From Elusimicrobiota bacterium (GTDB taxonomy: Bacteria; Elusimicrobiota; Elusimicrobia; Elusimicrobiales; UBA9959): DNA of 11,374 bases. Shown here in pieces: positions 1 through 5,487 of the stretch (within the stretch, counting starts at the first letter, position 1; each line of letters starts with the position of its first letter). Below the pieces are notes generated by a model. The model saw only the letters and a program-made list of their open reading frames with translations, was not told where the DNA came from and searched no databases. Location: positions 1-11,374 of the forward strand of contig DNQL01000272.1 in assembly GCA_003500765.1 (NCBI GenBank), written 5' to 3'. The translations under genes and the position numbers were made by a program.

Positions 1-75
1 TGACATTTCTACTTGCTTGCTACACAATATTTTTGTGACTTGTGTTACAGGGGGAGCGGCCCGCTTCCCGCGCCT

Positions 76-105
76 AATAAAAACAGGCCCAGAAGGGCCT
101 GTTTT
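76..105 (-). terminator. Intrinsic terminator (minus strand, possibly bidirectional)
   Basis: An 11-bp perfect stem pairs 80-90 with 95-105 around a 4-nt loop (91-94). Read on the minus strand, the G+C-rich hairpin runs straight into five U residues (83 to 79) and then AUU, a strong intrinsic terminator. On the plus strand the hairpin is followed by a weaker run (UUUU, then AAAAUUU), so it may act both ways. It lies immediately downstream of the structured block at 116-278 when that block is read on the minus strand, and would also catch read-through from tRNA-Leu. Confidence 0.8.
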
Positions 106-113
106 AAAATTTA

Positions 114-126
114 ATGCGCGGGAAGG
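114..126. repeat. 13-bp direct repeat of the tRNA-Leu 3' end
   Basis: Thirteen bases here (atgcgcgggaagg on the plus strand) are identical and in the same orientation to 318-330, which is the 3' acceptor end of tRNA-Leu plus one flanking base. The two copies are 204 bp apart. Each copy is followed on the minus strand within about 10-15 bases by an intrinsic terminator ending in the same UUUUUAUU. The repeat could mark a past duplication or insertion at the tRNA 3' end, or simply shared acceptor-like sequence. Confidence 0.6.
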
Positions 127-278
127 TGAGGCCCGCCCCTTGGAGCGGCTTCCGGCGGAAGCCGCGTGCGGGCCGCAAGGCCGGAGGCGTTTTTTCAGCG
201 AAAAACGCCGAGGCGGGGCCGCGGAAAGACGCTATGCGGCTTATCCGTGGCGTTGAACCTGAAAACTCCCGACCGCGC
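116..278. ncRNA. Candidate structured non-coding RNA or repeat element, family not recognised
   Basis: This 163-bp G+C-rich block can fold almost completely. The ends pair (116-121 with 273-278). A long-range helix joins 130-137 with 212-220 with one bulge. Inside it are three hairpins: 145-153 with 157-165 (9 bp), 171-174 with 179-182, and 186-194 with 201-209 (9 bp). A fourth hairpin pairs 229-232 with 250-253 and has an inner CGG/CCG helix. No protein gene is credible here. On the minus strand it is followed by a strong terminator, favouring a minus-strand transcript. However, the 171-182 loop is a GCAA tetraloop only on the plus strand. It does not match tmRNA, SRP RNA or RNase P motifs that I know. 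No promoter fits between it and the tRNA terminator, so it could also be a non-transcribed repeat. Confidence 0.4.
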
Positions 279-310
279 AATAAAAAGCCCGTCCTTTGAA
301 GGACGGGCTT
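279..310 (-). terminator. Intrinsic terminator of tRNA-Leu
   Basis: A 10-bp perfect stem (285-294 with 301-310) with a 6-nt loop is followed on the minus strand by UUUUU and then AUU (286 to 279). It starts 8 bases beyond the 3' end of tRNA-Leu, the expected place for a Rho-independent terminator of a single-gene tRNA transcript. The plus-strand side has no U tract, so it probably acts in one direction. Confidence 0.87.
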
Positions 311-318
311 AAATAGTA

Positions 319-402
319 TGCGCGGGAAGGGAGTTGAACCCATAAGGCCTTGCGGCCACACGGTCCTGAGCCGTGCGCGTCTGCCAGTTCCGCCACCCGC
401 GC
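319..402 (-). tRNA. tRNA-Leu, anticodon CAG (reads CUG)
   Basis: The 84-nt sequence folds as a class II tRNA. The acceptor stem is seven pairs (GCGCGGG with CCCGCGC) with discriminator A at 319. The D stem is GCG/CGC. The anticodon stem CACGG/CCGTG encloses loop CTCAGGA, giving anticodon CAG (complement of 366-368). A long variable arm, GGCC-GCAA-GGCC, is typical of tRNA-Leu, and the T arm contains GGGTTCAACTCCC. The 3' CCA is not encoded, because the discriminator is followed by TAC, so a CCA-adding enzyme is needed. The gene stands alone, with a likely promoter at 451-479 and a strong terminator at 279-310. CUG is a common Leu codon in the neighbouring genes. Confidence 0.96.
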
Positions 403-407
403 ATCCG

Positions 408-442
408 CGGGCCCAGCCATACAGGAATACATGCCGGGCCCG
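408..442. repeat. Inverted repeat in the tRNA-Leu/smpB intergenic region
   Basis: CGGGCCC at 408-414 is the exact reverse complement of GGGCCCG at 436-442, with 21 bases between. If tRNA-Leu transcription starts near 444, this would be a 7-bp hairpin in the precursor-tRNA 5' leader, ending a few bases before the mature 5' end at 402. It could alternatively be a protein-binding site between the divergently read tRNA and smpB. The arms contain a self-complementary GGGCCC core, so chance occurrence in G+C-rich DNA is possible. Confidence 0.4.
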
Positions 443-450
443 ATTCCTCT

Positions 451-479
451 ATTTTAGGATATTTGGTAACATAAAACAA
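451..479 (-). promoter_or_regulatory. Probable promoter of tRNA-Leu
   Basis: On the minus strand a TTGTTT -35-like hexamer (474-479) is separated by exactly 17 bases from TAAAAT (451-456), five of six matches to the -10 consensus. The predicted start near 444 gives a leader of about 40 bases before the mature tRNA. The stretch is notably A+T-rich compared with its surroundings. The -35 match is weak (three of six), so the assignment rests mostly on the -10 box, the spacing and the location. Confidence 0.5.
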
Positions 480-481
480 CG

Positions 482-967
482 ATGAAAGGAAAAAAGAAGG
501 AAGGAGAGGACCGCATCGAGACCGTGGCGACCAACCGCAAGGCCCGCCACGACTACGAAATAATCTCCACCCACGAGGCCGGCCTGGTCCTGGAAGGCCC
601 CGAGGTCAAGTCGCTGCGCCAGAAGCAGGCCGTCATAAACCAGGGCTTCGCCCGGTTCGACGGCGACGCCCTCTGGCTCTACGGCGTGCAGATCTCCCCC
701 TACGCCTACAACTCGCTCACGGAGATAGACCAGACCAGGACCCGCAAGCTCCTCATGAAGTCCGCCGAACTGCGCAAACTGCGCAACTCCGTCCAGAACA
801 AGGGCTTCGCCCTGATACCGCTGGAACTCTACTTCAAGAACGGCTGGGCGAAGCTGACCATAGGCGTCTGCCGCGGCCGCAAGGCCCACGACAAGCACGA
901 GCAGATAAAGAAGCGGGACATCGACAGGGAGATAAGGCGGGACTTCAAGGAAAAATTCAAGGGCTGA
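482..967 (+). CDS. smpB: SsrA-binding protein SmpB
   Basis: This 161-residue protein is the essential partner of tmRNA in trans-translation. It binds the tRNA-like domain of tmRNA and places it in the A site of stalled ribosomes. Family hallmarks are visible in order: ATNRKARHDY (residues 17-26), a beta-barrel core with GPEVKSLR and an ISPY-like turn, KGFALIPLELYFKNG, and the basic C-terminal tail RGRKAHDKHEQIKKRD that folds into the decoding centre. The length is normal. The first 14 residues are a Lys/Glu-rich extension ahead of the usual family start. No Shine-Dalgarno precedes ATG 482. The only good purine tract (GGAGAGG) lies inside the gene, five bases before an ATC codon, so the true start is not certain. 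It is the only plus-strand gene here and ends 6 bp from the convergent gene. No tmRNA gene was recognised in the window. Seven of its eleven Ile codons are ATA. Confidence 0.96.
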   Translation: MKGKKKEGEDRIETVATNRKARHDYEIISTHEAGLVLEGPEVKSLRQKQAVINQGFARFDGDALWLYGVQISPYAYNSLTEIDQTRTRKLLMKSAELRKLRNSVQNKGFALIPLELYFKNGWAKLTIGVCRGRKAHDKHEQIKKRDIDREIRRDFKEKFKG

Positions 968-969
968 GC

Positions 970-989
970 GGGCCTAGAAGCGCAGGCCC
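970..989. other. Hairpin spanning the convergent stops of smpB and the barrel-like gene
   Basis: GGGCCT (970-975) pairs with AGGCCC (984-989) around an 8-base loop, just after the smpB stop codon and across the stop codon of the convergent gene. With only 6 bp between the two genes this is the only candidate transcript-end structure. It has no U tract on either strand, so it would be a poor intrinsic terminator. It may instead protect 3' ends or be incidental. Confidence 0.3.
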
Positions 990-1684
990 AGGGTGCCTTC
1001 CACTATACCGCGGCCGTGCGTCTCGGCGTAACCCGCCGAAAAATAACCATAACGTATCTTCTTCTTGAGCCCGGCGAAAAAGCGGGGCTCCGCGGCGGTG
1101 ACCCGGCGGTCCGCCAGGCCGTTGTTGGAGTTCTGCACGGTCAGGGCGGTATTATCCATCCCCGCCCCGGCGTAAAGCGCGGCGAAGCCCATGTTCATGG
1201 AGAGGCGCAGGTTGGTGCCGAAATGCTTGGCGTAAAAATGCTTGTGCGCCGCCAGGGAGCCGAAAGCCTCCAGCATGGCGTGCACGTAGTAAGGCTGGTC
1301 GGAAATGGCCCGGAGGCCGTAGCGCAGGCCCGCCGAAGTCACGACCAGCCCGTCGTCCCCGCCGGCCCTCACGAACCCGTCCACCCGGTACGGCATCCCT
1401 ATCTCGGCCTGGAAATAATTGAAACCGAAAGCCTTCTTCGCGGGCAGCACGCTGTTGCCCGACGACGGCTTAAGCTGTATGGCGCTGCGGAAGCCCATGT
1501 CGAAGCCCGAGAAGCCCAGGCTCCTGGCCGTGTGGTTGGAGGCGGCGCCCAGCAGGCCGCCGATATCCCTGGCGAAAGGTTTCAGCCCCGCCTCGGCCAC
1601 GTTGATGAAATCGTCGTAGCCCTCCGCGCGGGCGGGCACGGCCAGGGCGAGCAGGGCGATAAGAGCGGCGAGGGCGCGCGTCAT
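974..1684 (-). CDS. Secreted, probable outer-membrane beta-barrel protein, unknown function
   Basis: This 236-residue protein is not recognised as a named family. Residues 1-20 form a clear signal peptide (MTR, a Leu/Ala-rich core, then cleavage after PARA). The mature part alternates short aromatic and hydrophobic segments with Gly/Asn-rich turns and ends in GTLGLRF. A C-terminal Phe is typical of barrels inserted by the BAM machinery. An outer-membrane location is therefore likely but inferred. ATG 1684 is chosen because it begins the signal peptide, has GGGAGG six bases upstream, and overlaps the pilB stop as ATGA. Frame-open sequence upstream lies inside pilB and looks non-coding. The overlap implies co-translation with PilB, but it resembles neither a pilin nor a secretin that I can identify. 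Confidence 0.8.
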   Translation of the reverse strand: MTRALAALIALLALAVPARAEGYDDFINVAEAGLKPFARDIGGLLGAASNHTARSLGFSGFDMGFRSAIQLKPSSGNSVLPAKKAFGFNYFQAEIGMPYRVDGFVRAGGDDGLVVTSAGLRYGLRAISDQPYYVHAMLEAFGSLAAHKHFYAKHFGTNLRLSMNMGFAALYAGAGMDNTALTVQNSNNGLADRRVTAAEPRFFAGLKKKIRYGYFSAGYAETHGRGIVEGTLGLRF

Positions 1685-3468
1685 CCGGCGCCTCCCAGGA
1701 CTTCCTTGACGGTGGTATGCCCCTGCAGGACTTTCTCCAGGCCGTCCTGGGCCAGCAGGCGCATGCCGTTCTTGATAGCCATGTTCTTGACCGGTATGGC
1801 CGACGGATCGTCGAGCAGCTGCTGGCGTATCTCGTCGTTGAGGATAAGGAGCTCGTGCATGCCGACGCGGCCCTTGTAGCCCGTGCCCTTGCAGATATCG
1901 CAACCCACGGCCTTGAAAATTTTGGTGCCAGGCTTGACGGTGATCTTGTTCGCCTCGAAGACGGCGATCTCCTCCGGGCTCATCTCTCCTTCCTTCTTGC
2001 AGTCCTTGCAGAGGCGGCGCGCCAGGCGCTGGGCGAGCACGGCTTTCATCGTATTGGCCACGACGAAGCGCGGCAGGCCCATCTGCGTGAGGCGCTCCAG
2101 GGCGGAAGGCGCGTCGTTGGTGTGAATGGTGGAGAAGACGAGGTGGCCGGTCATGGCGGCTTCCAGCGCTATATGCGCCGTCTCTTCGTCGCGGATCTCG
2201 CCGACCATGATGACGTCCGGGTCGAGGCGCATGAACGAGCGCAAGGCGCTGGCGAAGTCGAATTTTTTATTGCCGCCCAGCGAAACGTCGGGGTTGACCG
2301 GGACCTGGATGATGCCGTCTATGTTGTATTCGACGGGGTTCTCGGCGGTCAGGATCTTGATGTCGGGGCGGTTGACGTAATTGAGGCAGGCGTAAAGCGT
2401 GGTGGACTTACCCGAGCCCGTGGGGCCGCAGACCAGCACCAGGCCGAAGTTCTTCTTGCCGCCGATGCCGGCGAACTGGTCGAGCAGCTTCTTCTCGGTG
2501 TCGGGCAGGAAGCCCATGATCTTGATGTCCACGCGCACGGAGGCGCGGTCGAGGATACGCATGACGCAGGACTCGCCGAACACGGTCGGCACCATTTCGA
2601 CGCGGAACTCTATGGGATTGCCCTTGGCGATGATCTGTATGCGTCCGCTCTGCGGGATGCGGCGCTCGGTGATATTGAGGCTGGCCATGATCTTTATCTT
2701 GGCGGCTATGGCGTTGCGGAAGGACCAGGGGATGGTGAACGAAGCGGGGCGCAGCATGCCGTCCACGCGGTAGCGGACCATGACCTTGGAGTTCTTGCCG
2801 TTGGGGTCTTCGAAAGGTTCGACGTGTATGTCCGAGGCCTTCATCGAGAGCGCGCCCAGGATGATGGCGTTGACCATCTTCTCCACTTCGGGGGCGCTGG
2901 CGTCCACCTCGCTGATATCTTTTTTCTCCAAGCCGGCGTCCGCGAGAGAGAACCCCTCCTCCTCCTGCGGCTTGGCCTGGGTTACGGACTCCATCAGCTT
3001 GTCCAGCTGGGCGCTGTCGGCCCCGCCGTAGGTGTCGCTGAGAAGTTTGTTTATCCAGTGGGCGAGGGCGAGGTAAGGCTTTATCTCGAGGCCCGTGCGC
3101 AGGCCGATATCCTCCACGACCAGGAAGTCGCGGGGATCGGCCATGGCGACGAAAAGGGTGTTCTCCTGGCGGGCGAAAGCGACGCAGACCTGGCGCTTGG
3201 CTATCTGCTCGGAAATTAGGTTGACCACCTCTGGCTCGGGCTTCATCTTGGTCAGGTCGACGGCCTTGAAGCCCCACTCGTCGGCGAGGACCTTGAGGAG
3301 CTTAAGCTCGGGGATGAGCTTCTGCTCGACCAGCACCTGGTGGAGATGCTTGCTTTCCTTGCGGGCCAATTCCTCGGCGGCGACAAACTTGTCCTCGGGG
3401 ACGAGCTTATCCTCCAGCAGGATCTCCCTGACGTTCCGTTTTCTTTGCAAACCTTTTCCTACGGCCAT
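1681..3468 (-). CDS. pilB: Type IV pilus assembly / type II secretion ATPase (PilB/GspE family)
   Basis: This 595-residue hexameric ATPase powers pilus extension or pseudopilus assembly at the cytoplasmic face of the inner membrane. Residues 10-150 are an MshEN-type N-terminal domain. ASDIHVEP is at 211-218. Walker A GPTGSGKST is at 348-356, followed by the Asp-box region ENPVE (376-380), Walker B LDPDVIMVGEIRDEE (415-429) and the His box TGHLVFSTIHTND (440-452). The tetracysteine zinc site (C487, C490, C523, C526) marks the PilB/GspE branch and argues against PilT. Length is standard. ATG 3468 lacks an adjacent Shine-Dalgarno. A TTG at codon 7 (3450) has AGGA six bases upstream and is an alternative start. 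It has its own promoter (3514-3542), and no pilC, pilT, pilin or secretin genes are next to it. PilB versus GspE cannot be settled from the window. Confidence 0.94.
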   Translation of the reverse strand: MAVGKGLQRKRNVREILLEDKLVPEDKFVAAEELARKESKHLHQVLVEQKLIPELKLLKVLADEWGFKAVDLTKMKPEPEVVNLISEQIAKRQVCVAFARQENTLFVAMADPRDFLVVEDIGLRTGLEIKPYLALAHWINKLLSDTYGGADSAQLDKLMESVTQAKPQEEEGFSLADAGLEKKDISEVDASAPEVEKMVNAIILGALSMKASDIHVEPFEDPNGKNSKVMVRYRVDGMLRPASFTIPWSFRNAIAAKIKIMASLNITERRIPQSGRIQIIAKGNPIEFRVEMVPTVFGESCVMRILDRASVRVDIKIMGFLPDTEKKLLDQFAGIGGKKNFGLVLVCGPTGSGKSTTLYACLNYVNRPDIKILTAENPVEYNIDGIIQVPVNPDVSLGGNKKFDFASALRSFMRLDPDVIMVGEIRDEETAHIALEAAMTGHLVFSTIHTNDAPSALERLTQMGLPRFVVANTMKAVLAQRLARRLCKDCKKEGEMSPEEIAVFEANKITVKPGTKIFKAVGCDICKGTGYKGRVGMHELLILNDEIRQQLLDDPSAIPVKNMAIKNGMRLLAQDGLEKVLQGHTTVKEVLGGAG

Positions 3469-3471
3469 AAT

Positions 3472-3493
3472 GGCCCGGGCGACGGACCCGGCC
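3472..3493 (-). promoter_or_regulatory. G+C-rich hairpin in the pilB 5' leader
   Basis: In the predicted pilB leader, GGCCGGG pairs with CCCGGGCC (one bulged G) around a 7-base loop, and the hairpin ends 3 bases before ATG 3468. A G-rich AGGGGGG tract (3495-3501) lies just on its 5' side, 26 bases from the ATG in linear sequence. Folding would bring this tract near the start codon. The pairing is seen directly. A role in initiation is inference. Confidence 0.4.
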
Positions 3494-3513
3494 GCCCCCC
3501 TGGGACTGGTTTA

Positions 3514-3542
3514 ATTATATTTATATATACGCCGGTTGGCAA
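3514..3542 (-). promoter_or_regulatory. Sigma70-type promoter of pilB and the barrel-like gene
   Basis: On the minus strand TTGCCA (3537-3542, five of six consensus matches) and a perfect TATAAT (3514-3519) are separated by exactly 17 bases. The region is a sharp A+T island in G+C-rich DNA. The expected start near 3507 gives a pilB leader of about 39 bases. The -35 box begins 9 bases after the stop codon of the upstream DUF192 gene, so the pilB unit can be transcribed on its own. Confidence 0.8.
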
Positions 3543-3551
3543 CAAGCCTTT

Positions 3552-3887
3552 TCAGGCTATCTCAAGAGCGTCGCCTTCGGCCAGGGCGGCCGCCGCCCCG
3601 GAAGGCAATTCCAGGACGCTGCGGGCCTCCTCCACGAAGGCGGAGAGCCTCCAGGGGCGCATATCCCGCTCCACCAGCAGGACCCGCAGGTCCCGGTCCA
3701 GGAAGACCGCGTCTATGGGGAAGCTCATGAAGCAGGTGTGTATGCCGGTGCAGGGGTCCAGCCAGAGCGCCTCGCCGGCGGCCAGGGACTTGCGGGGGAT
3801 GAGGCCGAGCAGGCGCGTTTTGAAGGTCTCGGCCTTCTCCGCCCTGTCGGCTATCACCAGCCCGTCGCTTTTCCTGCGGAATATCAT
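3552..3887 (-). CDS. DUF192 family protein, cytoplasmic variant
   Basis: This 111-residue protein matches the DUF192 pattern: a Lys/Arg-rich start, TRLLGLIPRKSL (residues 24-35), PCTGIHTCFMSFPIDAVFLD (residues 45-64), then a PWR segment and VLELPSG before a final GD motif. The family forms a small beta-rich domain of unknown biochemical role. The variant with PC-x-IHT-x-FM-x-FPID is, from general knowledge, often found near pilus or secretion genes. No signal peptide is present, unlike many DUF192 proteins. Its ATG follows the S8 protease stop by one base (TGA-C-ATG) and has no Shine-Dalgarno, so translation is probably coupled to the protease. It is the last gene of the long operon and lies directly upstream of the pilB promoter. 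Confidence 0.85.
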   Translation of the reverse strand: MIFRRKSDGLVIADRAEKAETFKTRLLGLIPRKSLAAGEALWLDPCTGIHTCFMSFPIDAVFLDRDLRVLLVERDMRPWRLSAFVEEARSVLELPSGAAAALAEGDALEIA

Positions 3888-3888
3888 G

Positions 3889-5487
3889 TCAGCGGATGAT
3901 GGCGAATTTGCCGCGGGACTTGCCGGTGTCGGACTTGACCAGGAAGACGTAGACGCCGGTCGCGGCGGGAACGCCGGCGGCGTTGAGTCCGTCCCAGGTC
4001 AGGCCGTCGAGCTTCTTCACCAGTTCCCCCTCCATCGTGTATATCTCGACGGTAAGGCCGGTGCCGGCGGTATCGGCCGGGAAAGAGAAGGAAAGCACCC
4101 GGTCGGAGGCGGGTCGGAAAGGATTGGGGAAGGCGATGGCTTTGCTCTCGCCCTTGAAGCCGGCCAGAGTCCCCTCCACGGCGTAGCGCAGCGCCCGGTG
4201 GAGGTTCACCCGGCCGTAGCCGAAATTATTGTCGGGGCCGGAGGCGCCCAGGTCGTCGGCGGTATTGCGCAGGGCATTGGCCACGTCGGTGGAGGTATAG
4301 ACGGGCTTGGCGGACCAGACCAGCGCCGCCGCGCCCGCGGCCAGCGGCGAAGCGAAAGAGGTGCCGTCCGGCGAAGCGTAGCCCCCGTTTATGTCGGTGG
4401 TATAAACCCCGACTCCGGGAGCGGAGAGCCCGCGCAGGGACAAAGCGGCCCCCCGGCATGAAAATGAAGCCAGTTTATCCTCGGAATCTGTCGCCGCGAC
4501 CGGAACGGCCCCGGCGCAACTGGCCGGCGAGTTCACGTCGGAGCCGCAGTACGGAGCGTTCCCGGCGGCCGCAAATATCAGGAGCCCGGAGTCTCTGGCG
4601 GCGGCGACCGCTGACCTCGTAAGGGCATTGCTCGGATCGGAGCAGGGCAAGGTCGCGCCCAGGCTCATGTTGAGTATGACCTTGCCGTAGGTCGGGGTAT
4701 CATGCAGGGTCGCCGCGTAGGTGATTGCGTTCGCCAGGGCCGCGTCGGAGGTGGAGCAAGATTCAAACCCGGCCTCATCTCCGCAGTCATCGTAGCAATC
4801 CGAAGCAGAAAAGACCCTCAATGAAAGAAGTTTCCCCTCCCAACTGATCCCGGCCATGCCCGCGCCGTTGTCGGAGGCGGCCGCGGCAAGTCCGGCGACT
4901 CCGGTACCGTGATAGCAGGCGGCGATAGGAGCATCGTTGACAGCCGGCGGATTGCCCAGGTTTGGATCAAAATATTTACTGGAACCTATCAGTTTCCCTG
5001 AAAGTTCCGGGTGTGTACCGTCTATGCCGGTATCTATGACCGCCACGGTGACGCGGCTGGAATCGCCCACCTCGTATTCCCAGCCGGCGTAGGCGCTCAT
5101 GCGGGAAAGGGCGTATTGAGAATTGATAAAAGGGTCGTTCGGAATGCGCGACGGGCGGTAGGCGTGATTGGGCTGTATTAGCTCGAGCCCTTCAAGCCCT
5201 TTAAAGTGGTCCAGTCCCGCCGCAACCTTCATCCCCGGGGGAAGTTTTATGACCCTCCAGCCGGGCAGGGCCAGGGCTCCGCCGTCGTCGCCGCCGCGGG
5301 CCCTGGCGGCGGCCCTGACGGCGCCCGAGGAGGTCGAAGCGGAGAACCTGGCCAGAACCTCGCCTTTTACTACTTCCACCTGGCGGGAGGCGCCGGAGGC
5401 CGAGACCGAGATATGCCGCTCTATTTCAAGCGCCTCCGCGGAGGAGCAGGCGAAGAGGAGCGCGGCGGCCAGCAGAACCCCGCTCAC
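3889..5487 (-). CDS. Secreted subtilisin-like serine protease (peptidase S8) with C-terminal FlgD/T9SS-like domain
   Basis: This 532-residue exported protease has a complete Asp-His-Ser triad: D152 in AVIDTGIDGTHPEL, H193 in CYHGTGVAGL, and S377 in DGTSFASP, with oxyanion Asn N310 (AAGN). Residues 1-20 form an uncharged signal-like segment. C14 follows LFA, so lipidation is possible but the lipobox is imperfect. Residues about 38-110 resemble a subtilase prodomain (KGEVLARF, then IQPNHAYR). Eight Cys residues in the catalytic domain, four of them in 191-244, suggest disulfides. Residues 450-532 carry FPNPFRP, WDGLNAAG and GVYVFLVKS, ending GKFAIIR, an Ig-like FlgD/T9SS type A-like tail. The start is GTG 5487, overlapping the upstream stop as GTGA, with AAGGA six bases upstream. 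A substrate cannot be inferred. Confidence 0.93.
   Translation of the reverse strand: MSGVLLAAALLFACSSAEALEIERHISVSASGASRQVEVVKGEVLARFSASTSSGAVRAAARARGGDDGGALALPGWRVIKLPPGMKVAAGLDHFKGLEGLELIQPNHAYRPSRIPNDPFINSQYALSRMSAYAGWEYEVGDSSRVTVAVIDTGIDGTHPELSGKLIGSSKYFDPNLGNPPAVNDAPIAACYHGTGVAGLAAAASDNGAGMAGISWEGKLLSLRVFSASDCYDDCGDEAGFESCSTSDAALANAITYAATLHDTPTYGKVILNMSLGATLPCSDPSNALTRSAVAAARDSGLLIFAAAGNAPYCGSDVNSPASCAGAVPVAATDSEDKLASFSCRGAALSLRGLSAPGVGVYTTDINGGYASPDGTSFASPLAAGAAALVWSAKPVYTSTDVANALRNTADDLGASGPDNNFGYGRVNLHRALRYAVEGTLAGFKGESKAIAFPNPFRPASDRVLSFSFPADTAGTGLTVEIYTMEGELVKKLDGLTWDGLNAAGVPAATGVYVFLVKSDTGKSRGKFAIIR

Noticed and set aside
1..75. A+T-rich left edge as a promoter or gene end
   Set aside because: It contains a small CACAA/TTGTG inverted repeat and A+T-rich sequence, but I found no well-spaced promoter boxes or conserved coding sequence. 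It may be the upstream region of a gene outside the window.
116..278. tmRNA, SRP RNA, RNase P RNA or 6S RNA as identity of the structured block
   Set aside because: It lacks the tmRNA tRNA-like T arm and tag frame, the SRP GGAAGG/AGCAG apical motif and the RNase P core motifs. Its multi-branched pairing does not resemble the single long bubbled hairpin of 6S RNA.
17..299. Short open frames in the leftmost non-coding region
   Set aside because: They run through terminator hairpins and the inverted-repeat block, have Arg/Gly/Pro-rich translations, and show no family resemblance.
1685..1903. N-terminal extension of the barrel-like gene into pilB
   Set aside because: The extra 73 codons lie inside the conserved pilB 3' end, are Arg/Pro-rich, and would bury an excellent signal peptide. 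ATG 1684 has a good ribosome site.
1717..3219. Long open frame (500 codons) on the plus strand opposite pilB
   Set aside because: It is exactly antisense to a highly conserved ATPase and has the His/Asp/Val/Gly-rich composition typical of reading antisense through G+C-rich codons. No motif or ribosome site supports it.
3545..3558. Hairpin at the end of the DUF192 gene as an operon terminator
   Set aside because: Only a 4-bp stem (AGCC/GGCT), overlapping the stop codon, with no U tract.
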